Below, one piece after another: positions 1-9,600 of a DNA stretch of 53,209 nucleotides (within the stretch, counting starts at the first letter, position 1; every line of letters begins with the position of its first letter). Under the pieces are notes generated by a model. It saw nothing but the letters and a program-made list of their open reading frames with translations. It was not told the origin of the DNA and searched no databases. Position numbers and translations under genes: made by a program. This DNA is from JAIYDQ01 sp034408855. GTDB taxonomy: Bacteria > Planctomycetota > Planctomycetia > Pirellulales > Pirellulaceae. The stretch spans positions 1 through 53,209 of the forward strand of contig JAWXCK010000122.1 in NCBI GenBank assembly GCA_034408855.1. Direction: 5' to 3'.

Positions 1-78
1 CCCAAGCCCTCGGTTTATGGTGCGGCCCGATCTGTGCGGCGGTCGATCGATACCACCGGCCCGAGAAACGGGGGCTGT

Positions 79-900
79 ATGATGTCGGCCAAAAATGTTC
101 CACACAATTCACAATACAACCCCGAGACGGCCCGAAATCCGGGTTCTGTGAATTGTGTGCATGGTTCCGAGCATGTTCGATTATTGGTTGTCGAGCTGCG
201 AGCCCTCGGTGTGGTGTTGTCGGTCGATGGTGATGGCCGACTTATTTTCGATGCCCCGGCGGGCGTGATGACCGATGAACGGCTCGCCCAATTACGATCT
301 GATCGTGATGCGGTGCTAGCCCTGGTCGAGCGGTTCGAGGAACGGGCGGCGATTATCGAGCATGATGGTCGTCTGAATCGAGCTGATGCTGAACGGTTGG
401 CGTGGTCCGAAATTGACGAGCCGGATTCGTCGAAATCTGAACCCTCGGGCGGCATGTTCGTACACTGCAAACGAAGTCGATTCGATGTCTACATTGGTCG
501 GCCTAGTAAGTGGGGTAACCCGTTTGTCATCGGTCGTGATGGTGATCGTGCCACGGTGATCGAGAAGTATCGAGCATGGATTATCAAACAACCCGAGTTG
601 ATGAGTGCCCTCCCTGAATTGCGTGGCAAGGTGTTGGGTTGCCATTGTGCTCCTGCGGATTGTCATGGTGATGTGCTGATGATGTTGGCCAACGGCGTGA
701 TCGATCCCGAGCCCGAGCCGGTGTTGATGCCCGAGGGTGTGCATTGTTCGTTCTGTCGTGGTCGATCATTTATCGATGACCGTCGTGGCTGTCGATGCGT
801 TGGTTGTGGCCGGTTGTCGTGGGTGACGTTGCCCAATGGCTCGATTGTGCGTGCCGACTTTGCAAACGTGGCTTTGCATTCGTTCCCTAGTGATCGATAG
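79..900 (+). CDS. TubC_N-like / DUF4326 / zinc-ribbon protein of a mobile element
   Basis: The function is unknown. Three parts are visible, counted from the ATG at 79. Residues about 33-88 resemble the TubC N-terminal docking-domain fold (pattern ELRALGVVLSVDG, then DAPAGVMTDERLAQLR). Residues about 127-205 match DUF4326 (VYIGRPSKWGNPF and GCHCAPADCHGDVL). Residues about 222-244 form a four-cysteine cluster (CSFC, then CRCVGC) that looks like a zinc ribbon. The frame stays open upstream to a GTG at 34 and possibly past the window edge. I chose ATG 79 because a G-rich stretch at 70-74 lies just upstream. The gene sits next to an integrase, so it is probably cargo of the integrated element. 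DUF4326 occurs in phage and mobile-element proteins, but its activity is not established. The domain calls are pattern recognition only. Confidence 0.7.
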   Translation: MMSAKNVPHNSQYNPETARNPGSVNCVHGSEHVRLLVVELRALGVVLSVDGDGRLIFDAPAGVMTDERLAQLRSDRDAVLALVERFEERAAIIEHDGRLNRADAERLAWSEIDEPDSSKSEPSGGMFVHCKRSRFDVYIGRPSKWGNPFVIGRDGDRATVIEKYRAWIIKQPELMSALPELRGKVLGCHCAPADCHGDVLMMLANGVIDPEPEPVLMPEGVHCSFCRGRSFIDDRRGCRCVGCGRLSWVTLPNGSIVRADFANVALHSFPSDR

Positions 901-1102
901 CGGCCCCGGAAGATGATGAGGCGTGACTGCGTTCGGTAAGTTCCGAAAAGTTCTCTCGCGTGCGAGGTTGCTTTGTGATGGTCGTGGATGTATCGTGATG
1001 ATGCCACGGCTAGGAAATTCGAAGCCGAAAGCCGGATACCCATGCCGGTTGCCGTGGCACTTCTAATACTTCATGGGTTCAACAATATGGGAGTTGATGA
1101 CG

Positions 1103-2386
1103 ATGGCTAGCGTATCAAAGTTGGATTCGGATGGACGCAAAGGTTTTAGAGTTCGGTTCTATTCCGATAAACGATTGCGTGAAATCTATCTGGCTGGTCT
1201 GACTAAACGACATGAAAGCATGGCGAACAAAGTAGCGGCCCATTGCGAAGATCTTTCTAAAGCAAAATCCAACAATGTTGCCCCGTCTGCTGAGGCGATG
1301 GCGTGGGCGAATGGCACCGAGGGCAATCTGAGAGAAAACCTAGTTGCGTGGGGATTGGTAGAGCCGACAAGTACAAAGTTGACTACCGATGAGGGGCGGT
1401 TGCTCGGTGCGTATTTGACGGCCTATATCGATGGCCGATCGGATGTGAAGCCGGTGACGAGAACGAACTACAAACAAACCCGGCGGCTGTTGGTTGAATA
1501 CTTTGGTGAGAATCATTCCTTGAAAGCGATAACGAAAGCTGATGCTGAGCGGTGGCGGCGTTGGATGATGAGCGAGAAAGCCCTGGCGGTGGCGTCGGTG
1601 TCGAAACATGGGAAGCGAGCTAAGACGATGCTATCTGATGCGGTGAAAGATAGGTTGCTCGCCGAAAGCCCGTTTGCCGACTTGAAGGGCGGTAACGAAA
1701 GCAATTCCGAGCGTCATCGATTTATAGGCCCCGACGTTGCTATCAAGGTGCTGGCGGCGTGCCCCGATGATGATTGGCGGCTGATCTTTACGCTTGCCCG
1801 ATTTGGCGGGCTGCGGTGCCCGTCGGAAGTGCTGGCGTTGCGATGGTCCGATGTTGATTGGTCGGCCGGTCGGTTGCGGATCGAGTCGAGCAAAACCGGG
1901 TTGCGATTCTTCCCGATGTTTCCCGAGATTCGAACGGCGTTGCAAGATTCCTTTGAGTCGGCCCCGGATGGTGCGGTTTATTGCGTCGAACGGTATCGAG
2001 GTGCAATGCAAAACCTGCGTACTCAATTCGGTCGGATTTTAGAGCGTGCGAGTGTGGAGCCGTGGCCCAAGTTATTCGTCAATTTGCGATCTACCCGACG
2101 AACGGAACTACAAGAAAAGTTTCCCGATCATGTAGTGAACAAATGGCTAGGGCATTCGGGAAAGGTTGCCGAGAAGCACTATCTTCAAGTGACCGAGGAA
2201 CATTGGACGCAAGCGGGTGCTTTCCGTACCCATGCCGGTTCCCATATCACTAACCATCAAGGGGATAATTCATCCAATCACGAAACTACAAAACCCAGCG
2301 TTTTGCTGGGTTCTGATGGTTGTTTGTTACCCTTGATGGGTGACCTAGTGACCCCGACGGGAATCGAACCCGTGTTACCGCCGTGA
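1103..2386 (+). CDS. Tyrosine recombinase (integrase) of an element in tRNA-Glu
   Basis: This is a site-specific tyrosine recombinase of about 427 residues that would insert and excise the element lying to its left. An N-terminal SAM-like core-binding region (residues about 100-170) is followed by the catalytic domain. The first catalytic Arg lies in FGGLRCPSE. Box II reads LRSTRRTEL, where the usual HxxR is SxxR. WLGHS carries the second His and KHYLQ the nucleophilic Tyr. I prefer the ATG at 1103 because GGGAG (1089-1093) lies 9 nt upstream; the frame opens at 1073. The C-terminus (TPTGIEPVLPP) is translated from the complement of the tRNA-Glu gene, and the TGA stop lies in the anticodon loop. 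This is typical of integrases that use a tRNA 3' half as attachment site. The recombinase assignment is firm; the exact start is less so. Confidence 0.93.
   Translation: MASVSKLDSDGRKGFRVRFYSDKRLREIYLAGLTKRHESMANKVAAHCEDLSKAKSNNVAPSAEAMAWANGTEGNLRENLVAWGLVEPTSTKLTTDEGRLLGAYLTAYIDGRSDVKPVTRTNYKQTRRLLVEYFGENHSLKAITKADAERWRRWMMSEKALAVASVSKHGKRAKTMLSDAVKDRLLAESPFADLKGGNESNSERHRFIGPDVAIKVLAACPDDDWRLIFTLARFGGLRCPSEVLALRWSDVDWSAGRLRIESSKTGLRFFPMFPEIRTALQDSFESAPDGAVYCVERYRGAMQNLRTQFGRILERASVEPWPKLFVNLRSTRRTELQEKFPDHVVNKWLGHSGKVAEKHYLQVTEEHWTQAGAFRTHAGSHITNHQGDNSSNHETTKPSVLLGSDGCLLPLMGDLVTPTGIEPVLPP
2292..2312 (-). terminator. Hairpin terminator downstream of tRNA-Glu, inside the integrase CDS
   Basis: A perfect 8-bp stem, AACCCAGC (2292-2299) with GCTGGGTT (2305-2312), encloses a 5-nt loop. 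Read on the minus strand it is followed by TT and a T-rich stretch, and it lies 37 nt beyond the tRNA 3' end. It therefore looks like the tRNA terminator, although it is also coding sequence for the integrase C-terminus. Confidence 0.6.
2349..2386. other. Candidate attachment core (att): integrase 3' end over tRNA-Glu 3' half
   Basis: These 38 bases are shared between the integrase reading frame and the tRNA segment running from the anticodon loop to the discriminator base. By analogy with other tRNA-targeting integrases, the crossover site should lie here. The matching copy would be at the other element end, left of the window, so the core length cannot be set from this sequence. Confidence 0.5.
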
Positions 2387-2421
2387 AAGGGCAGTGTCCT
2401 AGGCCTCTAGACGACGGGGCC
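2349..2421 (-). tRNA. tRNA-Glu (anticodon TTC)
   Basis: The minus strand folds into a 73-nt cloverleaf. The acceptor stem GGCCCCG pairs with CGGGGTC and is followed by discriminator A. The anticodon stem CTGCC/GGCGG encloses the loop CTTTCAC, which gives anticodon TTC. The T arm contains GGTTCGATTCC. The 3' CCA is not encoded. The 3' half overlaps the integrase gene on the opposite strand, so this tRNA is the insertion target of the element to the left. The 5' end faces the epimerase gene. Confidence 0.95.
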
Positions 2422-2632
2422 AAGTTTTTCCTCGCGATCTAAAAATCCGAGGGATTTACGAGCACGAAAGAGCCTGAGTTGTACCGCTAAATTTCGATGC
2501 GGTCAAGCGACGGTAAAGGAGATGCAGGGCAAGCCGTTTTTCGTTGTCGGGATGCTTCCAGCTCGCCTTTTCCCACGAAAACGTTGGAATTCGCAAGCGG
2601 GACGAGCGCGCCATGCGGCTCGAAAGCGACTC

Positions 2633-3643
2633 CTATCGTTTGTGATAGATTCGGTACCAATCGACGAATTTCTGAATTCCTACTTCGATGGTCGTGCTTG
2701 GGGTAAATCCGACGGCAGTTTGCAGGGCATCGACATCTGCATAGGTCGACGGAACATCGCCCATTTGCATCGCTACGAGATTCTTCTTGGCTTTCTTGCC
2801 GATGGCGTTTTCTAAAACTTCGATGAACCGAGAAAGTTCGACTGGATGATTGTTACCGACATTGAAAATACGATAGGCCGAGAAACTGCTTGACGGATCG
2901 GGTTGATCGCTGTTCCATTTCGGATTTGATTGCGGAACATGGTCCATGACGCGAATCATCGCCGTCACGATATCGTCAACGTAGGTAAAGTCGCGTTTCA
3001 TCTTGCCATGATTATAGACATCGATCGGTTGATCATCGAAAATGGCTTGGGCAAATTTATAAAGCGCCATGTCGGGCCGTCCCCAAGGGCCATAGACGGT
3101 AAAGAAACGCAATCCTGTCGTCGGAATGTTATAGAGATGCGAATAGGTATGAGCCATGAGCTCGTTGGTTTTTTTGGTTGCTGCGTAAAGACTGATCGGA
3201 TGGTCTACATTGTGATGCACCGAAAAAGGTTGCCGAGTGTTGGCACCGTAGACGCTACTGCTGCTGGCATACACCAAATGTGGAACGCCGCTATGCCGGC
3301 AACCTTCCAGAATGTTCAGTGTGCCGACGATATTCGCATCGATGTAGGCATGAGGATTCTCGATCGAGTAGCGGACTCCAGCTTGAGCAGCAAGATGAAC
3401 CACTCGATCGAAAAAATGGTCAGCAAACAATTTTTCGATGGCCGTTCGATTGGATAGATCTGTGACTTGCATTGAAAAACCAGGCATTTGGTGGAGCAAT
3501 TTCAATCGATCGCGTTTGAGCTGCGGTTCATAATAGCTATTGAGGTTATCGACTCCGAAAACTCGAAAGCCTTGTTCGAGCAAGCGTTGAGCAAAGTGAA
3601 AACCAATAAAGCCAGCAGCACCGGTAACAAGAATACTTCGCAT
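2633..3643 (-). CDS. NAD-dependent sugar epimerase, probably UDP-glucuronate 4-epimerase
   Basis: This extended short-chain dehydrogenase of 336 residues would interconvert UDP-glucuronate and UDP-galacturonate for cell-surface polysaccharide. The Rossmann motif GAAGFIG lies at residues 8-14. SSSSVYG and the catalytic YAATK (Tyr153, Lys157) follow, then RFFTVYGPWGRPDMAL, which is characteristic of the GAE subgroup. The frame opens with a TTG at 3664, but ATG 3643 gives the usual N-terminus (MRSILVTG) and avoids overlap with the upstream methyltransferase, which ends at 3646. The 2-nt spacing suggests co-transcription with that gene. The family is certain; the exact substrate is inferred from sequence character only. 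Confidence 0.88.
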   Translation of the reverse strand: MRSILVTGAAGFIGFHFAQRLLEQGFRVFGVDNLNSYYEPQLKRDRLKLLHQMPGFSMQVTDLSNRTAIEKLFADHFFDRVVHLAAQAGVRYSIENPHAYIDANIVGTLNILEGCRHSGVPHLVYASSSSVYGANTRQPFSVHHNVDHPISLYAATKKTNELMAHTYSHLYNIPTTGLRFFTVYGPWGRPDMALYKFAQAIFDDQPIDVYNHGKMKRDFTYVDDIVTAMIRVMDHVPQSNPKWNSDQPDPSSSFSAYRIFNVGNNHPVELSRFIEVLENAIGKKAKKNLVAMQMGDVPSTYADVDALQTAVGFTPSTTIEVGIQKFVDWYRIYHKR

Positions 3644-3645
3644 TT

Positions 3646-4941
3646 CTAAAGCACTCGCATCCAAATCGATTTTAGGTATTCCGTCTCTGGGCAGTGGACG
3701 GCGACGGGATGATCCGCCGCTGCGCCTGATCGCGAAAGGATCTGCACGTTCCGTGGCGGATTAGATTTTCCTTCCGCATCGAACCCCGAGGCTTTCGACG
3801 CAGCGCGAATCATCTGCACGAAATCCGCTTCTTCCAACAAGCCCGCGCACGAACAACTCAACATCAAACCGCCTGGCTTGACCAATTGCATCGCCAATCG
3901 ATTCAGGTCAGCATGTTTTTTTGAACCTTCCTCGATTTCAGCTCGATTCCTGATCAATTTTGGCGGGTCAAGAACAACAATATCATATTGCCGATCGACC
4001 CGCTGCATATCGCGCATAAAGGCGAAAGCATCAGACTGTACATATCGGACTCGTACTTGATTCATATTGGCGTTCTTGGCGGCTAAGGCCAGCGGTTCTT
4101 GATCGATATCGACGGCCGTAACTTCGGCTGCCCCACCTAGCTTGGCCGCTTGAACAGCAAATCCTCCTGAGTAGCAACATAAATCGAGCACGGTTTTGTC
4201 GCGACAGAAATCGGCCAGCCGTTTTCGGTTATCACGTTGGTCACAGAAAAATCCCGTCTTGTGTCCTGACCCAAAGTGAATTCGGAACTTCGTGCCGTAT
4301 TCTTGAATTGCGACACTGGCGGGCAAATCGCTCGAGCTCATCGAAGGAGCGTCAAATCCCTCGTGGCTTAGAAACGTGGGCGAAGGTTGGATCAAGGTGT
4401 GCGACGTACCCAATCGCGTTGCAATCTTTTGTAGGATCGCCTCGGCGCGTTGGTACATTCCTATGCTGAAAACTTCTGCACTCAAACAATCGGCATATCG
4501 ATCGACTACTAGCCCAGGAAATCCATCGGCTTCGCCATGAATCACTCGATAGGCATTGGTGACGCTTTCCAATTGCAAACAATTGCGGCGGAGGTCGATG
4601 GCTCGATCGATCAATTCATCCCAAAAACTTTCGTTGGGCAATTCTCCCCACCAGCGATACATTCGAACGGATACTTCTGAGCGATCATTAAAGATGCCAT
4701 AGGCGAACAATCGCGGTGCATTGTCTGGCGCTTCGTTCGAATCGACGTTGCCACGCGGGGCATCCAGACTATAGACGGCAACCCAATCGCCGGCCTTAGG
4801 ATACCCTTCGATGCGTTCGATGCGTTTGCGGAATAGATTCGGATGCAACATCGCCCACTTCACGTAGACCGACGGCATATTCGCCGCCGACTCGGGAGAG
4901 ATCTCTCGAGCCGCCAACGCTTGGATAGTAGTTTGCTTCAT
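3646..4941 (-). CDS. Class I SAM-dependent rRNA methyltransferase, RlmI-like
   Basis: The product has 431 residues and resembles RlmI, which makes 5-methylcytosine at position 1962 of 23S rRNA in E. coli. It has an N-terminal PUA-like region (residues about 20-100), a central EEHEE-like part with FPGLVVDRYAD, and a Rossmann methyltransferase domain. The SAM-binding motif is LDLCCYSGGF (252-261), the acidic strand is AVDID, and the catalytic motif is DPPK (325-328). SCSC at 362-365 supplies the cysteine expected of an m5C enzyme. The start is ATG, with only weak ribosome-binding sequence. The epimerase gene follows after 2 nt. The assignment to the RlmI/YccW group is strong; the exact modified base is inferred. 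Confidence 0.88.
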   Translation of the reverse strand: MKQTTIQALAAREISPESAANMPSVYVKWAMLHPNLFRKRIERIEGYPKAGDWVAVYSLDAPRGNVDSNEAPDNAPRLFAYGIFNDRSEVSVRMYRWWGELPNESFWDELIDRAIDLRRNCLQLESVTNAYRVIHGEADGFPGLVVDRYADCLSAEVFSIGMYQRAEAILQKIATRLGTSHTLIQPSPTFLSHEGFDAPSMSSSDLPASVAIQEYGTKFRIHFGSGHKTGFFCDQRDNRKRLADFCRDKTVLDLCCYSGGFAVQAAKLGGAAEVTAVDIDQEPLALAAKNANMNQVRVRYVQSDAFAFMRDMQRVDRQYDIVVLDPPKLIRNRAEIEEGSKKHADLNRLAMQLVKPGGLMLSCSCAGLLEEADFVQMIRAASKASGFDAEGKSNPPRNVQILSRSGAAADHPVAVHCPETEYLKSIWMRVL

Positions 4942-4981
4942 TAACTAAGTTTTTTCGGGGTGAACGGTTTGTCGTTTTTTC

Positions 4982-6568
4982 TTAAAAACTCTCGGTCATA
5001 ATCTGATCTAATTTGGCAAAGCTTGCATCGAGAGCCGCGGCTTTATCGAAATACTCTTTGGCGTTCTTCTTGGTCGCAGCGTTACTTCTCGGGTCTGTGG
5101 TGCAAAGGATACCTCGGATTGCTTGGTCGCGGGCTGAGTCAGTCAATTTCGACTCGACGATCGCTAAGACAATTCCCATGGGTAGTTTGTCGAATGCATG
5201 CGTTTCGTTTTTACCCGAGATGCGAAGGATGATTTCGGTGCTCTTTTTTTCTACGACGAGGGCTTTGCCTGTCGAGCCAAAACGAATCTCCGCTTGGCCT
5301 TGTAGATCGTTCATGCTTTCTTTTACTTTCTCGGCCGAAATCTCTGTAAGTTGCCCATACTTATCCAAGCGACGGCCCTGTTCTTCTTGGACTGGGCTGG
5401 CTGATAAACCGCGAGCTCGCTCGATATCGGTCGAAAACTTTTTGAAATCACCTACTTCGATAGCTTTGCGAGCATCCGTCATCGCAGCTTGCCAAGCTAC
5501 AATATCGCCAGCAGCCGTTATCTCTTTGGGCGGTGGCTCGGGCACGTTGGTCACCGCCTCAGGCGACTTTATCATGGTATCCGGCGTCGGCGTCATGGTA
5601 TCAGGAACCGGCGATTTCTCGGTCGCATTCGGTTCCGTCGGAGGATCTGGATCGAAAGAGAACTTCGGAAGCTCGCCTACTCTCTCATTGGTTGTCTGAG
5701 GAACAACGCCGAGATTCATGCGTGGTGTCTCTGACGATGGTGTGAACGAAGGTTGACTTGTTCTGCTATCGTTGGAACTGGCTGCCGACGATTGAATGGA
5801 TTCGCTGAGCGAACTGCGAATGCTTCCAAGCTGAGATTGCTTACGAACGTTGCTTTGACTGGCAAAAAACATCCACGCACCGATTGACACGACTACCAGT
5901 GAGCCGCCAACGGCGATGCCTGACGCAACCAGATTTTTTCGTTGTCGATTGCGTCGAATCATTTCCTGGAGTTCACGGCCTGCGTTGTGCCCCGAAACGT
6001 TTCGTTCGACTCCAGGAATGGCAAGGACTGGCGAATGCGAGTTTGTTCCGATTACAGAAGACGGCATGCCAGCCCCCGAGTCGGCGATATTGCTTTGCGG
6101 ATTTGCCCACTGCGCGAGTGCAAGGTGTCGTTCGGCCGCAGTCTCTTGCTCCATGTTATCGAGCGGACGCTTGAGAAATTCTGACATTGAAAATGGGGCA
6201 CTCGGATCGCCCTTGGGAAGTAAAGCTGACAATCGCACCGATTCGCTAACGGGCTTTTCTTCGTCGGGATTCTTGGAAGCACTTTTGGCCAACACCGATT
6301 TGAGATGCGCGTCGTAAGCCTGTTTCTTAGCTTCATCAAGGAGTGTCGATCGAGCTTGTCGAACGGCTTTCACGACTTGCTCAAAACCGGTAGGATCGGC
6401 TTTCCGATCAGCAGCTTTCAGTTTTTCAATCGCCGATTCGACAGCCGTTGCAATCGCGGTTCGGTCATCGAGCAGTTCATCCAAACCGAGCAAGGTATAG
6501 AAATTCAGTCGCCTCGGATTTGCAGAGGTCGACAGATATTTTTGAATCAAGGAAGCTAGTTCGGCCAT
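4982..6568 (-). CDS. Membrane protein with a degenerate J-like N-terminus
   Basis: The function is not known. The N-terminal 90 residues (FYTLLGLDELLDD, then QARSTLLDEAKKQAYDAHL) resemble a J domain, but the HPD tripeptide needed to stimulate Hsp70 is absent. A cluster of basic residues and one membrane segment (SGIAVGGSLVVVSIGAWMFF) follow at mid-protein, and then a Ser/Pro/Thr-rich linker. A C-terminal domain of about 170 residues contains no motif I recognise. The frame opens at 6625, overlapping dnaE, but ATG 6568 (MAELASLIQKYL) begins the folded part and I prefer it. The gene lies directly behind dnaE. It looks like a planctomycete-specific protein with a cytoplasmic J-like head and an extracytoplasmic tail. 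Confidence 0.7.
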   Translation of the reverse strand: MAELASLIQKYLSTSANPRRLNFYTLLGLDELLDDRTAIATAVESAIEKLKAADRKADPTGFEQVVKAVRQARSTLLDEAKKQAYDAHLKSVLAKSASKNPDEEKPVSESVRLSALLPKGDPSAPFSMSEFLKRPLDNMEQETAAERHLALAQWANPQSNIADSGAGMPSSVIGTNSHSPVLAIPGVERNVSGHNAGRELQEMIRRNRQRKNLVASGIAVGGSLVVVSIGAWMFFASQSNVRKQSQLGSIRSSLSESIQSSAASSNDSRTSQPSFTPSSETPRMNLGVVPQTTNERVGELPKFSFDPDPPTEPNATEKSPVPDTMTPTPDTMIKSPEAVTNVPEPPPKEITAAGDIVAWQAAMTDARKAIEVGDFKKFSTDIERARGLSASPVQEEQGRRLDKYGQLTEISAEKVKESMNDLQGQAEIRFGSTGKALVVEKKSTEIILRISGKNETHAFDKLPMGIVLAIVESKLTDSARDQAIRGILCTTDPRSNAATKKNAKEYFDKAAALDASFAKLDQIMTESF

Positions 6569-6621
6569 AATGGAATACTGCAATACCGCAAAGACACGTT
6601 TTGCCGACGTACCCATTCTAA

Positions 6622-9600
6622 TCAACTTTTTTGATTCCGATACGATCGTTCGCCCGGTGGCTTCATCTTCGGCTTATTGACAATCAGTTTGTGGCTTTGG
6701 CTTCCCAGCAAGTCATCCAGTCGCAACCTCAGTTCTGGATTGATATCGACGCGATGCTTTCCGCTTCGAATGTGAACCACGTCTCCCTCTTCTAAACGGA
6801 GTGCTACTAAAACATCTCGCGGCCCTGGATAGCCTCGCAAAATATCTCGCAATCGCGTAAAGACGTCGTCATTATGTTGTTTTCCATCGATAAATACCTG
6901 TAACCCGCTAGTAAATTTCGAATCTGCCTCGCTGATAGGAATAATTTCGTTGACCAGCAGATTCACTTCCTCACCACCATCGCGACGATCGACCTCACCT
7001 CGCAAGAGCACCACTGCGTCCGCGAGCACTTGGTGTCCAGACGTTTCATAACTTTTGGGCCACATAATACAACGTACCGAGCCATCGACATCTTCAAGAT
7101 CGAAGTTCGCATACTTGCTAGACTGACCTGGCTTGGGGTTCTTGATAAGCGCCAGCTTGATCGAACTGATCATACCGCCGACCATGACTTCCTCGCGGTT
7201 TTTGCAGTTCTTCAATTGAGTCGTTACGTGCGAGCAAAAGCTCCTCAACGACGCTTCAAACTCAGAAAGGGGATGGGCGGTCAAATAATAGCCGAGTACT
7301 TCCTTTTCGGCTGCCAGCATGGCCTTTTCGTGCATCTCGGGGATATTCGGCAGAACGATCGCGGACGTCGCGACATTTGCATCGTCTTCGAGAAGATCAT
7401 CGAACAGACTTTTTTGTCCCGATTTTCGGTCGCGTAACTTGGACGCGCCGCCCTGAATCGCTTTTTCGATAACAGCGATCAATTGAGAACGCTTGGCACC
7501 AAAACAATCCATCGCGCCGCTCTTGATGAGTGTTTCTATAGTCGATTTGTTGCATGAACTGGTATCGATACGTTCGCAGAAATCAAACAAGTCTCGGAAC
7601 GGGCCTGCCTTCGTGCGTTCAGCGATGATCGCTTCGGCGGCTGAGTATCCGCACCCTTTGATTGCAGTGAGTCCAAATCGAATGCATCCATCGACTGCTC
7701 CAAACTCGGGGGTGCTTGTCTGAACACTTGGCGATAGCACTTTCACTCCCATTCGCTGGCAGTCTTCCAAATGTTCGACCAAAGAATCTTTGCGCTTAAA
7801 ATTGCGACCGTCGATGTCGGCGGTCAGGAGAGCCGCCATAAATTCGACTTTATAGTGCGTTTTCAGATAAGCGGTTTGATAGGCGATCAATGCATACGCG
7901 GTTGAATGGCTCTTGTTAAAACCGTAGCCAGCAAACTTGAGAATCATTTCCCAGAAATCTTTCGCGTCTTGCTTTTTCAAGCCTTGAGCGGCTGCGCCTT
8001 CGAGAAATTTTTCTTCGTTAGCGGCAATCAGTTCTTCTTTCTTCTTGCTGATCGCTTTAATACACGTGTAGGCTTTGGCGAGTTCGATTCCGCCGATGCG
8101 ATTGAGAATCCGCATCACTTGTTCTTGATAGACCATCACACCGTTGGTCTCTTCCAAAATCTCTTTTAGAATCGGGTGGATATAGATAGCGGATTTGCGT
8201 TTGTGTTTCACATCGACATAATCTTCGACCATCCCACCTTCCAAAGGTCCTGGTCGATAGAGGGCCGCTGTCGCAATGATATCGTTGAAACAGTCGGGTT
8301 TCATGCGCAGAAGCAGGTCCCGAATGCCACCGCTTTCAAGTTGGAACACGCCCTTGGTCTCACCGCGTTGCAGCAATGCATACGTCTCTTTGCAATCGAG
8401 CGGAAACTTCAGGGGGTCGATTCTTTCACCGCGTGTTTCCTCGATGAGCTCGACGGCTTTCGAAAGCGTTGTCAAGTTCTTCAATCCCAAGAAGTCCATC
8501 TTGAGCAACCCAGCGGCCTCGACATCGCCCATCGACCATTGCGTGATGATGTCGTCCTTCCCAGAAACTCTGGTCAGCGGCACATACTCTGTCAGCGGTT
8601 TGTCGCCGATCACAACTGCCGCAGCATGTGTCCCGATATTGCGAGCGGTCCCTTCGAGTTTTTGAGCATAATCGAGCAGCTCACGAATCGAGTGATCGTT
8701 CTCGTAGAGCTTTCGCAAATCTACGTTCTTGGCGATCGCTTCGGCAATCGTAATTTTGAGCTCGTCGGGAACCATTTCCGTAATTTGCCCGACCATCGAC
8801 AATGGCAAACCGAGAACACGACCAACATCCTTGATGGCGGCTTTCGCCTTCATCGTGCCAAAGGTGCCAATTTGAGCCACATTTGCTTCACCATATTTGT
8901 CTTTGACGTAGCGGATGATCTCGCTGCGTCGTTGCTGACAAAAATCGATATCGATATCAGGCGCTTCCAATCGACTCTCGTCGAGAAATCGTTCGAATAG
9001 CAAGTCGTACTTGATCGGACAAACATGCGAGAGATAAAGGGCGAAACAAACCAACGCTCCAACGCCGCTTCCTCGAGCGGTCGCTGGAACTTTGATCTCT
9101 CGGGCGTAACGGACGAAATCCCAAACGATGAGGAAATAATTGGAAAAGCCGAGTTTCTCAATCACTTGCAATTCTCGATCAAGGCGAGCGGAAACTTCGT
9201 CGGATAATTCTCCGCTAGGCAGCATGGCATCGTTGTCCGCATAGCGTTCTTTCAATCCCAAAACGCAGAGATCGCGAAGATAGTCGTCAGGCGTTCGATC
9301 GTCGGGAATTGCAAACGTAGGAAAATAGCGTTTGCCCAATTCCAGATCGATATCAACCGTATCGGCGATTTCTTGTGATCGAGCAACGGCGTCCTCTAGA
9401 CCTGGAAAATGCGAATACATCTCTTCGGGAGATCGCAGATAGAATTGGTCGCCTTCCATCTTCATCCGATTAGTGTCGGTCTTATATTTTCCGGTGTTGA
9501 TGCACAGCAGGACGTCTTGGGCGTCCGCGTCCTCTCGGTCGACGTAGTGTGCGTCGCTGGTCGCAACCACCGGTAGTCCAACTTGACGAGCAATATCGAC

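Noticed and set aside
3646..3664. Upstream TTG start for the epimerase
   Set aside because: It would overlap the methyltransferase gene and add residues absent from the family; ATG 3643 fits better.
8176..9000. 274-codon plus-strand frame inside dnaE
   Set aside because: It is antisense to the conserved polymerase core; such frames arise from the biased codon use of dnaE.
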